From: Pseudomonas sp. S09G 359
GTDB lineage: Bacteria; Pseudomonadota; Gammaproteobacteria; Pseudomonadales; Pseudomonadaceae
Direction: 5' to 3'
Assembly (NCBI RefSeq): GCF_002843605.1
Contig: NZ_CP025263.1
Coordinates: forward strand, 6,313,501-6,377,500
Length of the DNA: 64,000 nucleotides
Below are positions 54,315 to 63,457 of the stretch, piece after piece. The position numbers and the translations under genes were made by a program. Under the pieces are notes generated by a model, which was not told the DNA's origin, did no database searches, and saw only the letters and a list, made by a program, of their open reading frames with translations. Position 1 is the stretch's first letter, and each line of letters opens with the position of its first letter.

Positions 54315-55169
54315 TCAGGCGGCGATCGACAATTTCAGCTTGTTCATCGCGCTTTTCTCAAGCTGACGAATCCGCTCGGCCGACACGTTGTACTTCTGCG
54401 CCAGGTCGTGCAGCGTGGCTTTTTCTTCTGCCAGCCAGCGCTGGTAGAGGATGTCACGGCTGCGGTCGTCGAGCACTTCCAGCGCTTCGTGCAGGTTGTG
54501 GTTGGAGTTATCGCTCCAATCAGCGTCTTCCAGTTGACGCGCCGGGTCGTACCGGTGGTCTTCCAGGTAGTTGGCCGGCGATTGGAAGGCGCTGTCGTCG
54601 TCCGCTTCGGCGGCCGGGTCGAAGGCCATGTCATGGCCAGTCAGGCGGCTTTCCATCTCGCGCACTTCACGGGGCTCCACGCCGAGGCTTTCGGCCACGC
54701 GGTGGACTTCCTCGTTGTTGAGCCACGCCAGGCGTTTTTTCTGGCTGCGCAGGTTGAAGAACAGCTTGCGCTGGGCCTTGGTGGTCGCCACTTTCACGAT
54801 GCGCCAGTTACGCAGGATGAACTCGTGGATTTCCGCCTTGATCCAGTGCACGGCAAACGACACCAGGCGCACGCCCATTTCAGGGTTGAAGCGCTTTACA
54901 GCCTTCATCAGGCCAACGTTGCCTTCCTGGATCAGGTCAGCCTGGGCCAGGCCGTAGCCGCTATAGCTACGGGCGATATGTACGACAAAACGCAGGTGGG
55001 CGAGCACCATCTGCCGAGCCGCCCCCAAATCCTGCTCATAGTAGAGACTCTCGGCCAGTTCACGCTCCTGCTCGGGCGTCAGCAATGGAATGCTGTTGAC
55101 CGTGTGCACATAGGCTTCCAGGTTCGCACCCGGGACCAAGGCATAAGCAGGTTGCAAAGAAGTGGTCAT
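54315..55169 (-). CDS. rpoH: RNA polymerase sigma factor RpoH (sigma-32, heat shock)
   Basis: 284 residues. Sigma region 1.2/2.1-2.4 ([60 protein letters not shown]), then the RpoH box ([18 protein letters not shown], about 133-150) and region 4 with the final helix-turn-helix ([20 protein letters not shown]). Start at 55169 gives [18 protein letters not shown] sigma-E-like promoter lies 50 bases upstream. It directs heat shock gene transcription. ftsX-ftsE-ftsY lie upstream on the same strand. Confidence 0.97.
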   Translation of the reverse strand: MTTSLQPAYALVPGANLEAYVHTVNSIPLLTPEQERELAESLYYEQDLGAARQMVLAHLRFVVHIARSYSGYGLAQADLIQEGNVGLMKAVKRFNPEMGVRLVSFAVHWIKAEIHEFILRNWRIVKVATTKAQRKLFFNLRSQKKRLAWLNNEEVHRVAESLGVEPREVREMESRLTGHDMAFDPAAEADDDSAFQSPANYLEDHRYDPARQLEDADWSDNSNHNLHEALEVLDDRSRDILYQRWLAEEKATLHDLAQKYNVSAERIRQLEKSAMNKLKLSIAA

Positions 55170-55218
55170 ACGAAAAAACCTCCGACTCACATAACTCGTG
55201 CAGTTCAGCACTGCGAAA

Positions 55219-55245
55219 ATTGACCGGGAACCGTAGGACAAGTTC
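55219..55245 (-). promoter_or_regulatory. sigma-E/AlgU-type promoter of rpoH
   Basis: On the minus strand GGAACTT, 16 bases from the end of GAACTT to TCAAT, fits the sigma-E class pattern GAACTT-N16-TCnnA. Its -10 lies 50 bases upstream of the rpoH start. In P. aeruginosa rpoH is known to have an AlgU-dependent promoter, so this would be the matching site. Other, vegetative promoters probably exist but were not resolved. Confidence 0.6.
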
Positions 55246-55298
55246 CCTAAACCACTGATACGGTCAATACAAACGAAACCACATTACCCAGACATTAA

Positions 55299-56321
55299 CT
55301 ACTTCGGTGCCAGCTCGCGTAAATGCCGTGCGACCGCAATCCAAGCACCGATATACCCCAACAAGACCGCGCCAAGCAAGAGGCTAAGACCATCGGCTAC
55401 CGGTACACCCGCGAGGGCGAAATCACTGCCGTACAAGCCGGCAAGCCCGACTACCGCGTCGTTCAGCCAGTCCAGGCCAAATGCCAGCACGCCCCAGGAC
55501 AAAATCCCTGCGCCGAAGCCATAAAGCGCGCCCATATACAGAAAAGGCCGACGCACATAGCTGTCTGTGCCGCCGACAAGTTTAATCACTTCTATCTCGG
55601 TGCGGCGGTTTTCAATATGAAGACGAATGGTATTACCTATCACCAAAAGTAATGCAGACACCAACAGCACCGTCAGGCCGAACACAAAGCGGTCGCCCAG
55701 CTTGAGGATCGCCGCCAGGCGCTCTACCCAGACTAGATCAAGCTGCGCCTGTTGCACCTTGGGCATCTCTGCGAGTTTTTGTCGCAGGGCTTCCAGCGCT
55801 GGCTTATCGACTTCATTCGGCGTCACCAGCACCACGCCCGGCAGCGGGTTCTGCGGCAGCTCTTTAAGCGCCTCGCCCAGGCCGGACTGCTGCTGGAACT
55901 CTTCAAGGGCCTGATCGCGGCTGATGTACTCGGCATCCGCCACGCCCGGCAGGTTCTTGATGTCGTCGCGCAGGGCCTCGCCGTCTTTGGCGCTGGCATC
56001 CAGGTTCAGGTACAGGGAAATCTGCGCCGCGCGCTGCCAGGAACCGCCCAGGCGTTCCACATTATTAAGCAGCAGCGACAAACCCATCGGCAGGCTCAAG
56101 GCCACGGCCATGACCAGGCAGGTGAAAAAGCTGCCGATCGGCTGTTTGCCCAGACGGCGCAGGCTGTCGAGCAGGCTGGCGCGATGGCTTTCAACCCAGG
56201 CGCGCAGCAGGGTGCTGAAGTCCGGGCCGTCATCGTCGTCGTGTTTTTTCTTCTGCGGCTGCGGGTCGGCCGGTTTCGGCGCGACGCGCTCGGAGACTTT
56301 AGGGCTGCGTGTGGCACTCAT
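55299..56321 (-). CDS. ftsX: cell division protein FtsX
   Basis: 340 residues. Long basic N-terminus (about 60 residues, PKPADPQPQKKKHDDDDGPD), helix 1 (SFFTCLVMAVALSLPMGLSL), a periplasmic loop with LGGSWQRAAQISLYLNLD, and three more helices near the C-terminus (FGLTVLLVSALLLVIGNTI, FLYMGALYGFGAGILSWGV, GLSLLLGAVLLGYIGAWIA). It forms the FtsEX transporter-like complex that controls peptidoglycan hydrolases at the septum. Overlaps ftsE by four bases and precedes rpoH by 129 bases. Confidence 0.95.
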   Translation of the reverse strand: MSATRSPKVSERVAPKPADPQPQKKKHDDDDGPDFSTLLRAWVESHRASLLDSLRRLGKQPIGSFFTCLVMAVALSLPMGLSLLLNNVERLGGSWQRAAQISLYLNLDASAKDGEALRDDIKNLPGVADAEYISRDQALEEFQQQSGLGEALKELPQNPLPGVVLVTPNEVDKPALEALRQKLAEMPKVQQAQLDLVWVERLAAILKLGDRFVFGLTVLLVSALLLVIGNTIRLHIENRRTEIEVIKLVGGTDSYVRRPFLYMGALYGFGAGILSWGVLAFGLDWLNDAVVGLAGLYGSDFALAGVPVADGLSLLLGAVLLGYIGAWIAVARHLRELAPK

Positions 56322-56989
56322 ACGCCAGCCTCCCCGTCACCGATCAGGCGGCCGCGTTGCAGCGTGAGCATGCGATGGCGCATACGCGCGATCAGCGCCA
56401 GGTCGTGGCTGGCGATCAGCACACTGGTGCCCAGGCGGTTGATGTCTTCGAACACGCCCATGATCTCGGCCGCCAGGCGCGGGTCGAGGTTACCGGTGGG
56501 TTCGTCCGCCAGCAGCAAGGCCGGGCGGTGGACGATGGCACGGGCAATGCCGACGCGCTGTTGCTGGCCGGTGGACAGGTCGCCGGGGTAGAGGTCGGTC
56601 TTGTCCGACAGCGCCACACGTTCCAGGGCCGAATCCACACGCTTGACGATTTCGGCCTTGGACAGCCCGAGAATCTGCAACGGCAGGGCGATGTTGTTGA
56701 ACACCGTGCGATCGAACAGCAACTGGTGGTTCTGGAAAACTACGCCGATCTGGCGGCGCAGGTACGGGATCTGCGCATTGCTGATGGTGGCCAGGTCCTG
56801 CCCCGCCAGCAGCAATTTGCCGGTGGTCGGGCGTTCCATGGCCAGCAGCAGGCGCAGCAGGGTACTTTTGCCGGCACCCGAATGGCCGGTGACAAACAAG
56901 AACTCGCCACGACGCACTCGAAAGCTCAGCTCATGCAAGCCCACATGCCCGTTGGCATAGCGTTTACCGACCTGTTCGAATCGAATCAT
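56318..56989 (-). CDS. ftsE: cell division ATP-binding protein FtsE
   Basis: 223 residues, ABC ATPase. Walker A GHSGAGKSTLLRLL (about 36-49), Q-loop VVFQNHQLL, signature LSTGQQQRVGIARAI and Walker B ALLLADEPTGNLDP, H-loop LIASHDLALI. It partners FtsX and links division-site wall hydrolysis to FtsZ. Overlaps ftsY and ftsX by four bases at either end. Confidence 0.97.
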   Translation of the reverse strand: MIRFEQVGKRYANGHVGLHELSFRVRRGEFLFVTGHSGAGKSTLLRLLLAMERPTTGKLLLAGQDLATISNAQIPYLRRQIGVVFQNHQLLFDRTVFNNIALPLQILGLSKAEIVKRVDSALERVALSDKTDLYPGDLSTGQQQRVGIARAIVHRPALLLADEPTGNLDPRLAAEIMGVFEDINRLGTSVLIASHDLALIARMRHRMLTLQRGRLIGDGEAGV

Positions 56990-58377
56990 GAACGCTCCCG
57001 CTCGGCAAAGAGTGCCTGTACAAAGGGTTCGGCTTCAAAGGTGCGCAGGTCGTCAATGCCTTCACCGACGCCGATATAACGAATCGGCAACCCGAACTGT
57101 TTGGCCAGGGCGAAAATCACCCCGCCTTTGGCCGTGCCGTCGAGCTTAGTCAATGCCAGGCCGGTCAGTTGCACCGTCTGGTTGAATTGTTTGGCCTGGC
57201 TGATGGCGTTCTGGCCGGTGCCGGCATCGAGCACCAGCAGCACTTCGTGCGGGGCGTCGGCATCCAGCTTGCCGATCACGCGGCGGACCTTCTTCAGCTC
57301 TTCCATCAAATTGTCTTTGGTGTGCAGGCGACCGGCGGTATCGGCGATCAACACATCGATATTGCGCGCCTTGGCGGCTTGCACGGCGTCGAAAATCACC
57401 GAAGCGGAATCGGCGCCGGTGTGCTGGGCGATCACCGGGATCTTGTTGCGCTCACCCCAGACTTGAAGTTGCTCCACGGCAGCGGCACGGAAGGTGTCGC
57501 CGGCGGCGAGCATGACTTTCTTGCCCTCCGACTGCAGCTTCTTGGCCAGCTTGCCGATGGTGGTGGTCTTGCCGGCGCCGTTGACGCCCACCACCAGAAT
57601 CACGAAAGGCTTGTTCGGCGTGATCACCAGCGGCGCTTCCACCGGCTTGAGCATTGCGGCCAGCTCGGCCTGCAGGGATTTGTACAGCGCGTCGGCGTCG
57701 GTCAGCTGCTTGCGCGCGACCTTCTGCGTGAGGCTCTGGATGATCACGGCGGTGGCTTCGACGCCCACGTCGGCGGTCAGCAGGCTGGTTTCGATGTCTT
57801 CCAGCAGTTCGTCATCGATGACCTTCTTGCCCAGGAACAGGCTGGCCATGCCTTCGCCGATGCTGGCGCTGGTCTTGCTCAGGCCCTGTTTGAGGCGGGC
57901 GAAGAAGCCCGATTTGCTGGTTTCGGCGGGGGCGACGACGGGCTCTGGCTCGATAACGGCAGGAGCAGCGACCACAACCGGCACTGGCACTTCCACCACT
58001 GGCGGCGCTGCAACCGGCTCAACCACCGCTGGGATCGGCGGCGCCACATGTTCAGCCTGCACATCTTCAACCAGTGCCACAGGCTCTTCGGCCACCGGCA
58101 GTTCCGGCCACGGCTTGTGCTCGGGCTCAGGGGCTGGCTCTGGCTCAGGCTCTGGCTCGGCAACCGGCTGCAATACCGGCTCAGCCATCGGCAACACTAC
58201 CGGCGCCGGCGTTTCGGCAACCGGTTCGGCTTCTACTATAGGCTCGGGGGTCGGTTCAGCTTGAACCTGCGGCTGTTCGGCAACGGTTTCCTGCGGCTTT
58301 TTGCGCAGCCATCCGAACAGGCCTTTCTTCTCGCCAGCCGCAGCTGGGGTCTTCTTGTCGTCGTTGGAACCAAACAT
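56986..58377 (-). CDS. ftsY: signal recognition particle receptor FtsY
   Basis: 463 residues. A long N-terminal acidic, Pro/Val/Glu-rich region (about 1-165, with alternating PE stretches) precedes the NG domain: [21 protein letters not shown]1 loop [53 protein letters not shown] and [13 protein letters not shown]. It is the membrane receptor for SRP-ribosome complexes. Start at 58377 gives [19 protein letters not shown], with a basic Trp-rich [11 protein letters not shown] anchor at about 19-29. Leads the ftsY-ftsE-ftsX run. Confidence 0.96.
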   Translation of the reverse strand: MFGSNDDKKTPAAAGEKKGLFGWLRKKPQETVAEQPQVQAEPTPEPIVEAEPVAETPAPVVLPMAEPVLQPVAEPEPEPEPAPEPEHKPWPELPVAEEPVALVEDVQAEHVAPPIPAVVEPVAAPPVVEVPVPVVVAAPAVIEPEPVVAPAETSKSGFFARLKQGLSKTSASIGEGMASLFLGKKVIDDELLEDIETSLLTADVGVEATAVIIQSLTQKVARKQLTDADALYKSLQAELAAMLKPVEAPLVITPNKPFVILVVGVNGAGKTTTIGKLAKKLQSEGKKVMLAAGDTFRAAAVEQLQVWGERNKIPVIAQHTGADSASVIFDAVQAAKARNIDVLIADTAGRLHTKDNLMEELKKVRRVIGKLDADAPHEVLLVLDAGTGQNAISQAKQFNQTVQLTGLALTKLDGTAKGGVIFALAKQFGLPIRYIGVGEGIDDLRTFEAEPFVQALFAERERS

Positions 58378-58610
58378 GGAGACGGCTATCTCAAGGTAGC
58401 GACGCGCCAAAGGGGCGCGTCGGTAAATAAAATTCGATGCGTAACAGACTGTATTTTAGCCAGCTCGTTCATGCGCAACATTTTGTAAGGCCTAAATAGA
58501 GCCTTAACAAGACAGCCATAGTGGCCGTCCCTAGGTCGGATCAGTATCCTAGCACCTCCTCGCCCGCCGACGCTAAGACCAAGCGGGCAGCTCAACAGGT
58601 TTAAAAACGA

Positions 58611-59966
58611 ATGAATGCTCTAGCCCGCCGCGCCGCAGGCCTGCTGTTCAGCACAGTTTGTCTGCCTCTCACAGCCTTGGCTGCCGACCCACAACCCACC
58701 CATGAATTCACCCTGGATAACGGCCTCAAGGTGGTCGTACGCGAAGACCATCGCGCGCCAGTGGTGGTTTCCCAGGTCTGGTACAAGGTCGGTTCGAGCT
58801 ACGAAACCCCGGGCCAGACCGGTTTGTCCCACGCCCTGGAGCACATGATGTTCAAGGGCAGCGCCAAGGTCGGCCCAGGCGAAGCCTCGCTGATCCTGCG
58901 CGACCTGGGCGCCGAAGAAAACGCCTTCACCAGCGACGACTACACCGCCTACTACCAGGTATTGGCCCGTGACCGCCTGGGCGTGGCCTTTGAACTCGAA
59001 GCCGACCGCATGGCCAGCCTGCGCCTGCCGGCCGACGAGTTCAGCCGTGAAATCGAGGTCATCAAGGAAGAACGCCGCCTGCGCACCGACGACAACCCCA
59101 TGTCCAAGGCCTACGAGCGCTTCAAGGCCATGGCCTACCCGGCCAGCGGCTACCACACGCCGACCATCGGCTGGATGGCCGACCTGGACCGCATGAAGGT
59201 CGAAGAACTGCGCCACTGGTACCAATCCTGGTACGTGCCCAACAACGCCACCCTGGTGGTGGTCGGCGACGTGACCCCGGACGAGGTGAAAACCCTGGCC
59301 CAGCGCTACTTCGGCCCGATCCCCAAGCGTGATGTGCCACCGGCCAAGATCCCGATGGAGCTGGCCGAGCCTGGCGAGCGCCAGCTGACCCTGCATGTGC
59401 AGACCCAACTGCCGAGCGTGATCCTGGGCTTTAACGTGCCAGGCCTGGCCACCGCAGAAGATAAACGCTCGGTACAAGCCCTGCGCCTGATCTCGGCCCT
59501 GCTGGACGGCGGCTACAGCGCACGAATTTCGGAGCAGCTGGAGCGCGGTGAGGAACTGGTGTCCGCCGCTTCCACCAACTACGACGCCTATACCCGTGGC
59601 GACACGCTGTTCATGCTGACGGCCACGCCGAACCAGCAGAAGAAAAAGACCGTCGCCCAAGCCGAAGCTGGCCTGTGGCGCCTGCTGGAAGAGTTGAAAG
59701 CCAAGCCACCGACCGCCGAGGAGCTGGAGCGTATCCGCGCCCAGGTCATTGCCGGCCTGGTCTACCAGCGTGACTCCATCACCAGCCAGGCCACGGCCAT
59801 TGGCTCCCTGGAAACCGTCGGCCTGTCCTGGAAGCTCATGGACAGCGAGCTGGCCGACCTGCAAAGCGTGACCCCGGAAGATATCCAGAAGGCCGCGCGC
59901 ACCTATTTCACCCGCGAACGTCTGAGCGTCGCCCATGTTCTGCCTGAGGAGACCGCTCATGAGTGA
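58611..59966 (+). CDS. M16 family zinc metallopeptidase, catalytic subunit
   Basis: 451 residues with a signal peptide (ARRAAGLLFSTVCLPLTALA). The inverted zinc motif HxxEH is in LSHALEHMMFKGS (about residues 76-88), and the distant Glu lies in EIEVIKEERRLRTDDNPM, about 75 residues later. The second M16 half (VILGFNVPGLATAEDKRSVQ and beyond) follows. A periplasmic peptidase, similar to PqqL/YmxG types. The stop overlaps the next gene by eight bases. It is divergent from ftsY, with 233 bases between and no clear further gene. Confidence 0.92.
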   Translation: MNALARRAAGLLFSTVCLPLTALAADPQPTHEFTLDNGLKVVVREDHRAPVVVSQVWYKVGSSYETPGQTGLSHALEHMMFKGSAKVGPGEASLILRDLGAEENAFTSDDYTAYYQVLARDRLGVAFELEADRMASLRLPADEFSREIEVIKEERRLRTDDNPMSKAYERFKAMAYPASGYHTPTIGWMADLDRMKVEELRHWYQSWYVPNNATLVVVGDVTPDEVKTLAQRYFGPIPKRDVPPAKIPMELAEPGERQLTLHVQTQLPSVILGFNVPGLATAEDKRSVQALRLISALLDGGYSARISEQLERGEELVSAASTNYDAYTRGDTLFMLTATPNQQKKKTVAQAEAGLWRLLEELKAKPPTAEELERIRAQVIAGLVYQRDSITSQATAIGSLETVGLSWKLMDSELADLQSVTPEDIQKAARTYFTRERLSVAHVLPEETAHE

Positions 59967-61449
59967 TCGCAAAAGCAGCCGCCTGATCTTCCCCGGTTTG
60001 GTCGTCGTCACCCTGATTGCGGCGAGTGCCGTGTATCTCCTGCGCCCGAGTGACTCCGTTGCCAGCCAGGCGCTGGACAAGGCCGAATCAGCCAACAAGC
60101 TGCAATCCCTGGCAGAACTGGACGGCAAGGCGCCGACCAACCGCAAACTCGACGTGCAAACCTGGACCACCGCCGAAGGCGCCAAGGTGTTGTTCGTTGA
60201 AGCCCATGAACTGCCGATGTTCGACATGCGCATCCTGTTCGCCGCCGGCAGCAGCCAGGACGGCGACGTGCCCGGCCTGGCCCTGATGACCAACGCCATG
60301 CTCAACGAAGGTGTGCCGGGCAAGGATGTGAGCCAGATCGCCAGCGGTTTTGAAGGCCTGGGCGCCGACTTTGGCAATGGCGCCTACCGCGACATGGCCC
60401 TGGTGTCCCTGCGCAGCCTGAGCGCCAGCGACAAACGCGACGCAGCGCTTGCACTGTTTGACGACGTGATCGGCAAGCCCACCTTCCCTGCCGACTCCCT
60501 GGCACGGATCAAGAACCAGATCCTCGCCGGTTTTGAATACCAGAAACAAAGCCCGGCCAAGCTGGCCAGCCTGGAGCTGTTCAAGCGCCTGTACGGCGAC
60601 CACCCTTATGCGCACCCGAGCGAAGGTACGCCCGACAGCGTGCCGAAGATCAACCTCGCGCAATTGCAGGCATTCCACGCCAAGGCTTATGCAGCGGGCA
60701 ATGCGGTGATCGCCGTGGTTGGGGACCTCACCCGCGCCGAAGCTGAGGCGATGACGGCCAAAGTCTCGGCGGCGCTGCCAAAAGGCCCGGCGCTGGCCAA
60801 GATTGCCCAGCCGACCGAGCCAAAAGCCGGCCTCAGCCACATCGAGTTCCCGTCCAAGCAGACGCATTTGCTGTTCGCGCAACTGGGCATCGACCGCGCC
60901 GACCCGGACTACGCGGCCTTGTCCCTGGGCAACCAGATCCTCGGCGGCGGTGGCTTCGGCACCCGTTTGATGAGCGAAGTACGCGAAAAACGCGGCCTGA
61001 CCTACGGCGTCTACTCCGGTTTCTCACCGATGCAGGTGCGCGGCCCGTTCATGATCAACCTGCAGACCCGCGCCGAAATGAGCGGCGGCACGCTGCGCCT
61101 GGTCGAGGACGTACTGGCCGACTACCTCAAGACCGGCCCGACGCAAAAGGAACTGGACGACGCCAAGCGCGAGCTGGCGGGCAGCTTCCCGCTCTCTACC
61201 GCAAGCAACGCGGATATCGTCGGGCAGCTGGGCGCGATGGGTTTCTATAACCTGCCGCTGAGCTATCTTGAGGATTTCATGAAACAATCCCAGGCCCTGA
61301 CTGTAGAACAGGTCAAGGCTGCATTGAACAAACACTTGAGCGCCGACAAGATGGTCATCGTGACCGCCGGCCCGACGACTGCGCAAAAGCCACTACCGCC
61401 CCCCACTGATAAACCTGCCGAGCAGCCGCTCGGGGTTCCGGAGCATTAA
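59959..61449 (+). CDS. M16 family peptidase-like partner subunit lacking the zinc site
   Basis: 496 residues. A signal anchor (LIFPGLVVVTLIAASAVYLL, about 9-28) leads a full two-half M16 fold, but at the place of HxxEH the chain reads LALMTNAMLNEGVPGK, with no His or Glu pair, so it cannot bind catalytic zinc. The C-terminal half has the substrate-side REKRGLTYGVYSGFSPM typical of non-catalytic M16 subunits. It should pair with the upstream zinc-bearing subunit, like mitochondrial processing peptidase alpha and beta. Start at 59959 is within the upstream stop region (ATGAGTGA). Confidence 0.9.
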   Translation: MSDRKSSRLIFPGLVVVTLIAASAVYLLRPSDSVASQALDKAESANKLQSLAELDGKAPTNRKLDVQTWTTAEGAKVLFVEAHELPMFDMRILFAAGSSQDGDVPGLALMTNAMLNEGVPGKDVSQIASGFEGLGADFGNGAYRDMALVSLRSLSASDKRDAALALFDDVIGKPTFPADSLARIKNQILAGFEYQKQSPAKLASLELFKRLYGDHPYAHPSEGTPDSVPKINLAQLQAFHAKAYAAGNAVIAVVGDLTRAEAEAMTAKVSAALPKGPALAKIAQPTEPKAGLSHIEFPSKQTHLLFAQLGIDRADPDYAALSLGNQILGGGGFGTRLMSEVREKRGLTYGVYSGFSPMQVRGPFMINLQTRAEMSGGTLRLVEDVLADYLKTGPTQKELDDAKRELAGSFPLSTASNADIVGQLGAMGFYNLPLSYLEDFMKQSQALTVEQVKAALNKHLSADKMVIVTAGPTTAQKPLPPPTDKPAEQPLGVPEH

Positions 61450-62066
61450 TGGCCAGTTCATCTCGCCCAAAAAAACCTGTCCACAACGTACACAATGGCG
61501 TGGGTCAACTGCGCATCATTGGTGGCGAATGGGGCAGCCGCAAGCTGAGCTTCCCCGACGTCGTCGGCCTGCGCCCGACGCCGGATCGCGTGCGTGAAAC
61601 CCTGTTCAACTGGCTGGCGCCGTACATCGGCGGGGCCAAGGTACTCGACCCGTTTGCCGGCAGTGGCGCGCTGTTCCTGGAGGCGCTGTCCCGTGGCGCC
61701 GCCATGGGCCAGGCGCTGGACGCCAGCAACGTGGCGGTTTCCAGCCTCAAGGAACACTTGGGCACCCTACGTTGCACCACCGGCCAGGTACAAACCGCCG
61801 ACGCATTGCGCTACCTGGAAACCCAGGCGGCCAGCGCCTACGACGTGGTGTTCCTCGACCCGCCGTTCAACCAGAACCTGTTGCCAACCGTGTGCACGCT
61901 GCTGGAAGAACGCCAGTGGCTGGCGCCGGATGCGTGGATCTACACTGAAAGCGAGACGGCACCCTCCACCCTCGGCCTGCCGGGGAGCTGGCGCCTGCAC
62001 CGCGAGCAGAAGTCCGGTCGGGTGTATTACGCGTTGTGGCACCGTTTGGTCGAAAGCGCCGCTTAA
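61449..62066 (+). CDS. rsmD: 16S rRNA (guanine966-N2)-methyltransferase
   Basis: 205 residues. GQLRIIGGEWGSRKLSFPDV (N-terminal RNA-side motif), RPTPDRVRETLFNWLAPYI, LDPFAGSGALFLEALSRGA (SAM loop, about 62-80) and VVFLDPPFNQNLLP (DPPF catalytic motif) are all visible. Methylates N2 of G966 in 16S rRNA. The ATG at 61449 overlaps the M16 stop (TAATGG). The short basic N-terminus SSSRPKKPVHN is typical. Confidence 0.95.
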   Translation: MASSSRPKKPVHNVHNGVGQLRIIGGEWGSRKLSFPDVVGLRPTPDRVRETLFNWLAPYIGGAKVLDPFAGSGALFLEALSRGAAMGQALDASNVAVSSLKEHLGTLRCTTGQVQTADALRYLETQAASAYDVVFLDPPFNQNLLPTVCTLLEERQWLAPDAWIYTESETAPSTLGLPGSWRLHREQKSGRVYYALWHRLVESAA

Positions 62067-62104
62067 ACCTCTGCCGCGCGAGCTCTCTGTAGAGTGAGGG
62101 CTTA

Positions 62105-62307
62105 TTGTGGCAAGCACGCTTTTGTGGCGAGCGGGCTTGTTGTGGCAAACACGCTTTTGTGGCGAGCGGGCTTGCCCGCGTTGGGCTGCGCAGCAGCCCC
62201 ACCAAGACCGCCTCAGTACATCAGGCATACCCAGTCGCCTGGTTTTGGGGCTGCTTCGCACCCCAGCGCGGGCAAGCCCGCTCGCCACAATAAGTTCGCT
62301 CGCCACA
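62105..62307. repeat. composite REP element, class C, with extra left units
   Basis: Core 62158-62289 has arms TGTGGCGAGCGGGCTTGCCC, CGTTGGGCTGCGCAGCAGCCCC and GGGGCTGCTTCGCACCCCAGCGCGGGCAAGCCCGCTCGCCACA. Left of it, three partial units alternate in a tandem row (TTGTGGCAAGCACGCTTT, TGTGGCGAGCGGGCTTGT, TGTGGCAAACACGCTTT); one more partial unit lies right (AAGTTCGCTCGCCACA). The centre reads ACATCAGGCATACCCAGTCGCCTGG. It fills the 268-base gap to the next gene. Confidence 0.88.
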
Positions 62308-62334
62308 GTTGGGTAACTCATCACCGAGATCTTC

Positions 62335-63330
62335 ATGACCCCTTCCGCCGACCTGTTCACCCCTGCTTTCGGCCTCGGCAACCCCCACTTGCAAACATTG
62401 TGGGGCCCGTTGTGGCGCCCCACTACGCATATCGAACGCCAACGCGAGCGCCTGTGGCTGGAAGATGGCGACTTCCTTGACCTCGACTGGCATGGCCCCC
62501 ACGACGCTCAAGCGCCGTTGGTGCTGGTGCTGCACGGTCTGACGGGCTCCTCCAACTCGCCCTACGTGGCCGGCCTGCAAAAAGTCCTCGCCGCCCAGGG
62601 CTGGGCCAGCGCCGCGCTGAACTGGCGCGGCTGCTCGGGCGAGCCGAACCTGTTGGCGCGCAGTTATCACTCGGGCGCCAGTGAAGACCTGGCTGCGGCG
62701 ATTGCGCACCTGCGCGCGAAGCGGCCGTTGGCGCCGCTGTATGCGGTGGGTTATTCCCTGGGCGGCAATGTACTGCTCAAGCACCTGGGGGAAACCGGCG
62801 CGGCATCGGGGTTGCAGGGCGCAGCGGCGGTGTCGGTACCGTTTCGCCTGGATCAGTGCGCCGATCGCATCGGGCTGGGCTTTTCGCGGGTGTATCAAAA
62901 GCACTTCATGCGCGAGATGCTCGCGTATATCCGCGTCAAACAAAGCCGCTTTGCACAGGATGGCCGCGCGGACGGGCTGAAAACCCTGGAAGGCCTCGGC
63001 TCACTGGAGAAGATGCGCACATTCTGGGACTTCGATGGCCGGGTGACCGCGCCGCTGCATGGTTTCCTCAGTGCCGAGGACTATTACCGCCGCGCGTCGA
63101 GTCGCTATTACCTGGGTGAAATCCGCACGCCGACCCTGATTATCCAGGCCGCCGATGACCCGTTCGTGTTCGCCCACAGCCTGCCCGAGGCCAGCGAGCT
63201 GTCGGACTGCACCGAGTTCGAGTTGCTGGCCAAGGGCGGGCATGTGGGGTTTGTCGATGGGTCTATCAAGCGCCCGGGATATTACCTGGAGCGGCGAATC
63301 CCCCAGTGGTTACGGGCACAACACGGTTAA
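62335..63330 (+). CDS. yheT: YheT-type alpha/beta hydrolase
   Basis: 331 residues. LVLHGLTGSSNSPYVAGLQ (oxyanion region, about 65-83), GYSLGGNVLLKHLGE with nucleophile Ser (about 142), and LAKGGHVGFVDG with the His near the end (about 305). The N-terminus PAFGLGNPHLQTLWGPLWRP is the YheT signature. Related to abhydrolase 1/3 lipases or esterases; the true substrate is unknown. Stands alone, flanked by REP elements on both sides. Confidence 0.93.
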   Translation: MTPSADLFTPAFGLGNPHLQTLWGPLWRPTTHIERQRERLWLEDGDFLDLDWHGPHDAQAPLVLVLHGLTGSSNSPYVAGLQKVLAAQGWASAALNWRGCSGEPNLLARSYHSGASEDLAAAIAHLRAKRPLAPLYAVGYSLGGNVLLKHLGETGAASGLQGAAAVSVPFRLDQCADRIGLGFSRVYQKHFMREMLAYIRVKQSRFAQDGRADGLKTLEGLGSLEKMRTFWDFDGRVTAPLHGFLSAEDYYRRASSRYYLGEIRTPTLIIQAADDPFVFAHSLPEASELSDCTEFELLAKGGHVGFVDGSIKRPGYYLERRIPQWLRAQHG

Positions 63331-63333
63331 AAA

Positions 63334-63423
63334 TGTAGGAGGGGGCTTGCCCCCGATGGCGGTGGGTCAGTTATAGATTTAGTAATCTGACACACCCTCA
63401 TCGGGGGCAAGCCCCCTCCCACA
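63334..63423. repeat. REPIN, class B
   Basis: Left arm TGTAGGAGGGGGCTTGCCCC (one change from GTGGG), right arm GGGGCAAGCCCCCTCCCACA, around GGCGGTGGGTCAGTTATAG and AATCTGACACACCCTC. Between convergent yheT and the sulfurtransferase gene. Confidence 0.9.
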
Positions 63424-63457
63424 TTTGATTTTTGATTGGGTTTACAGGTCTGGTGGC

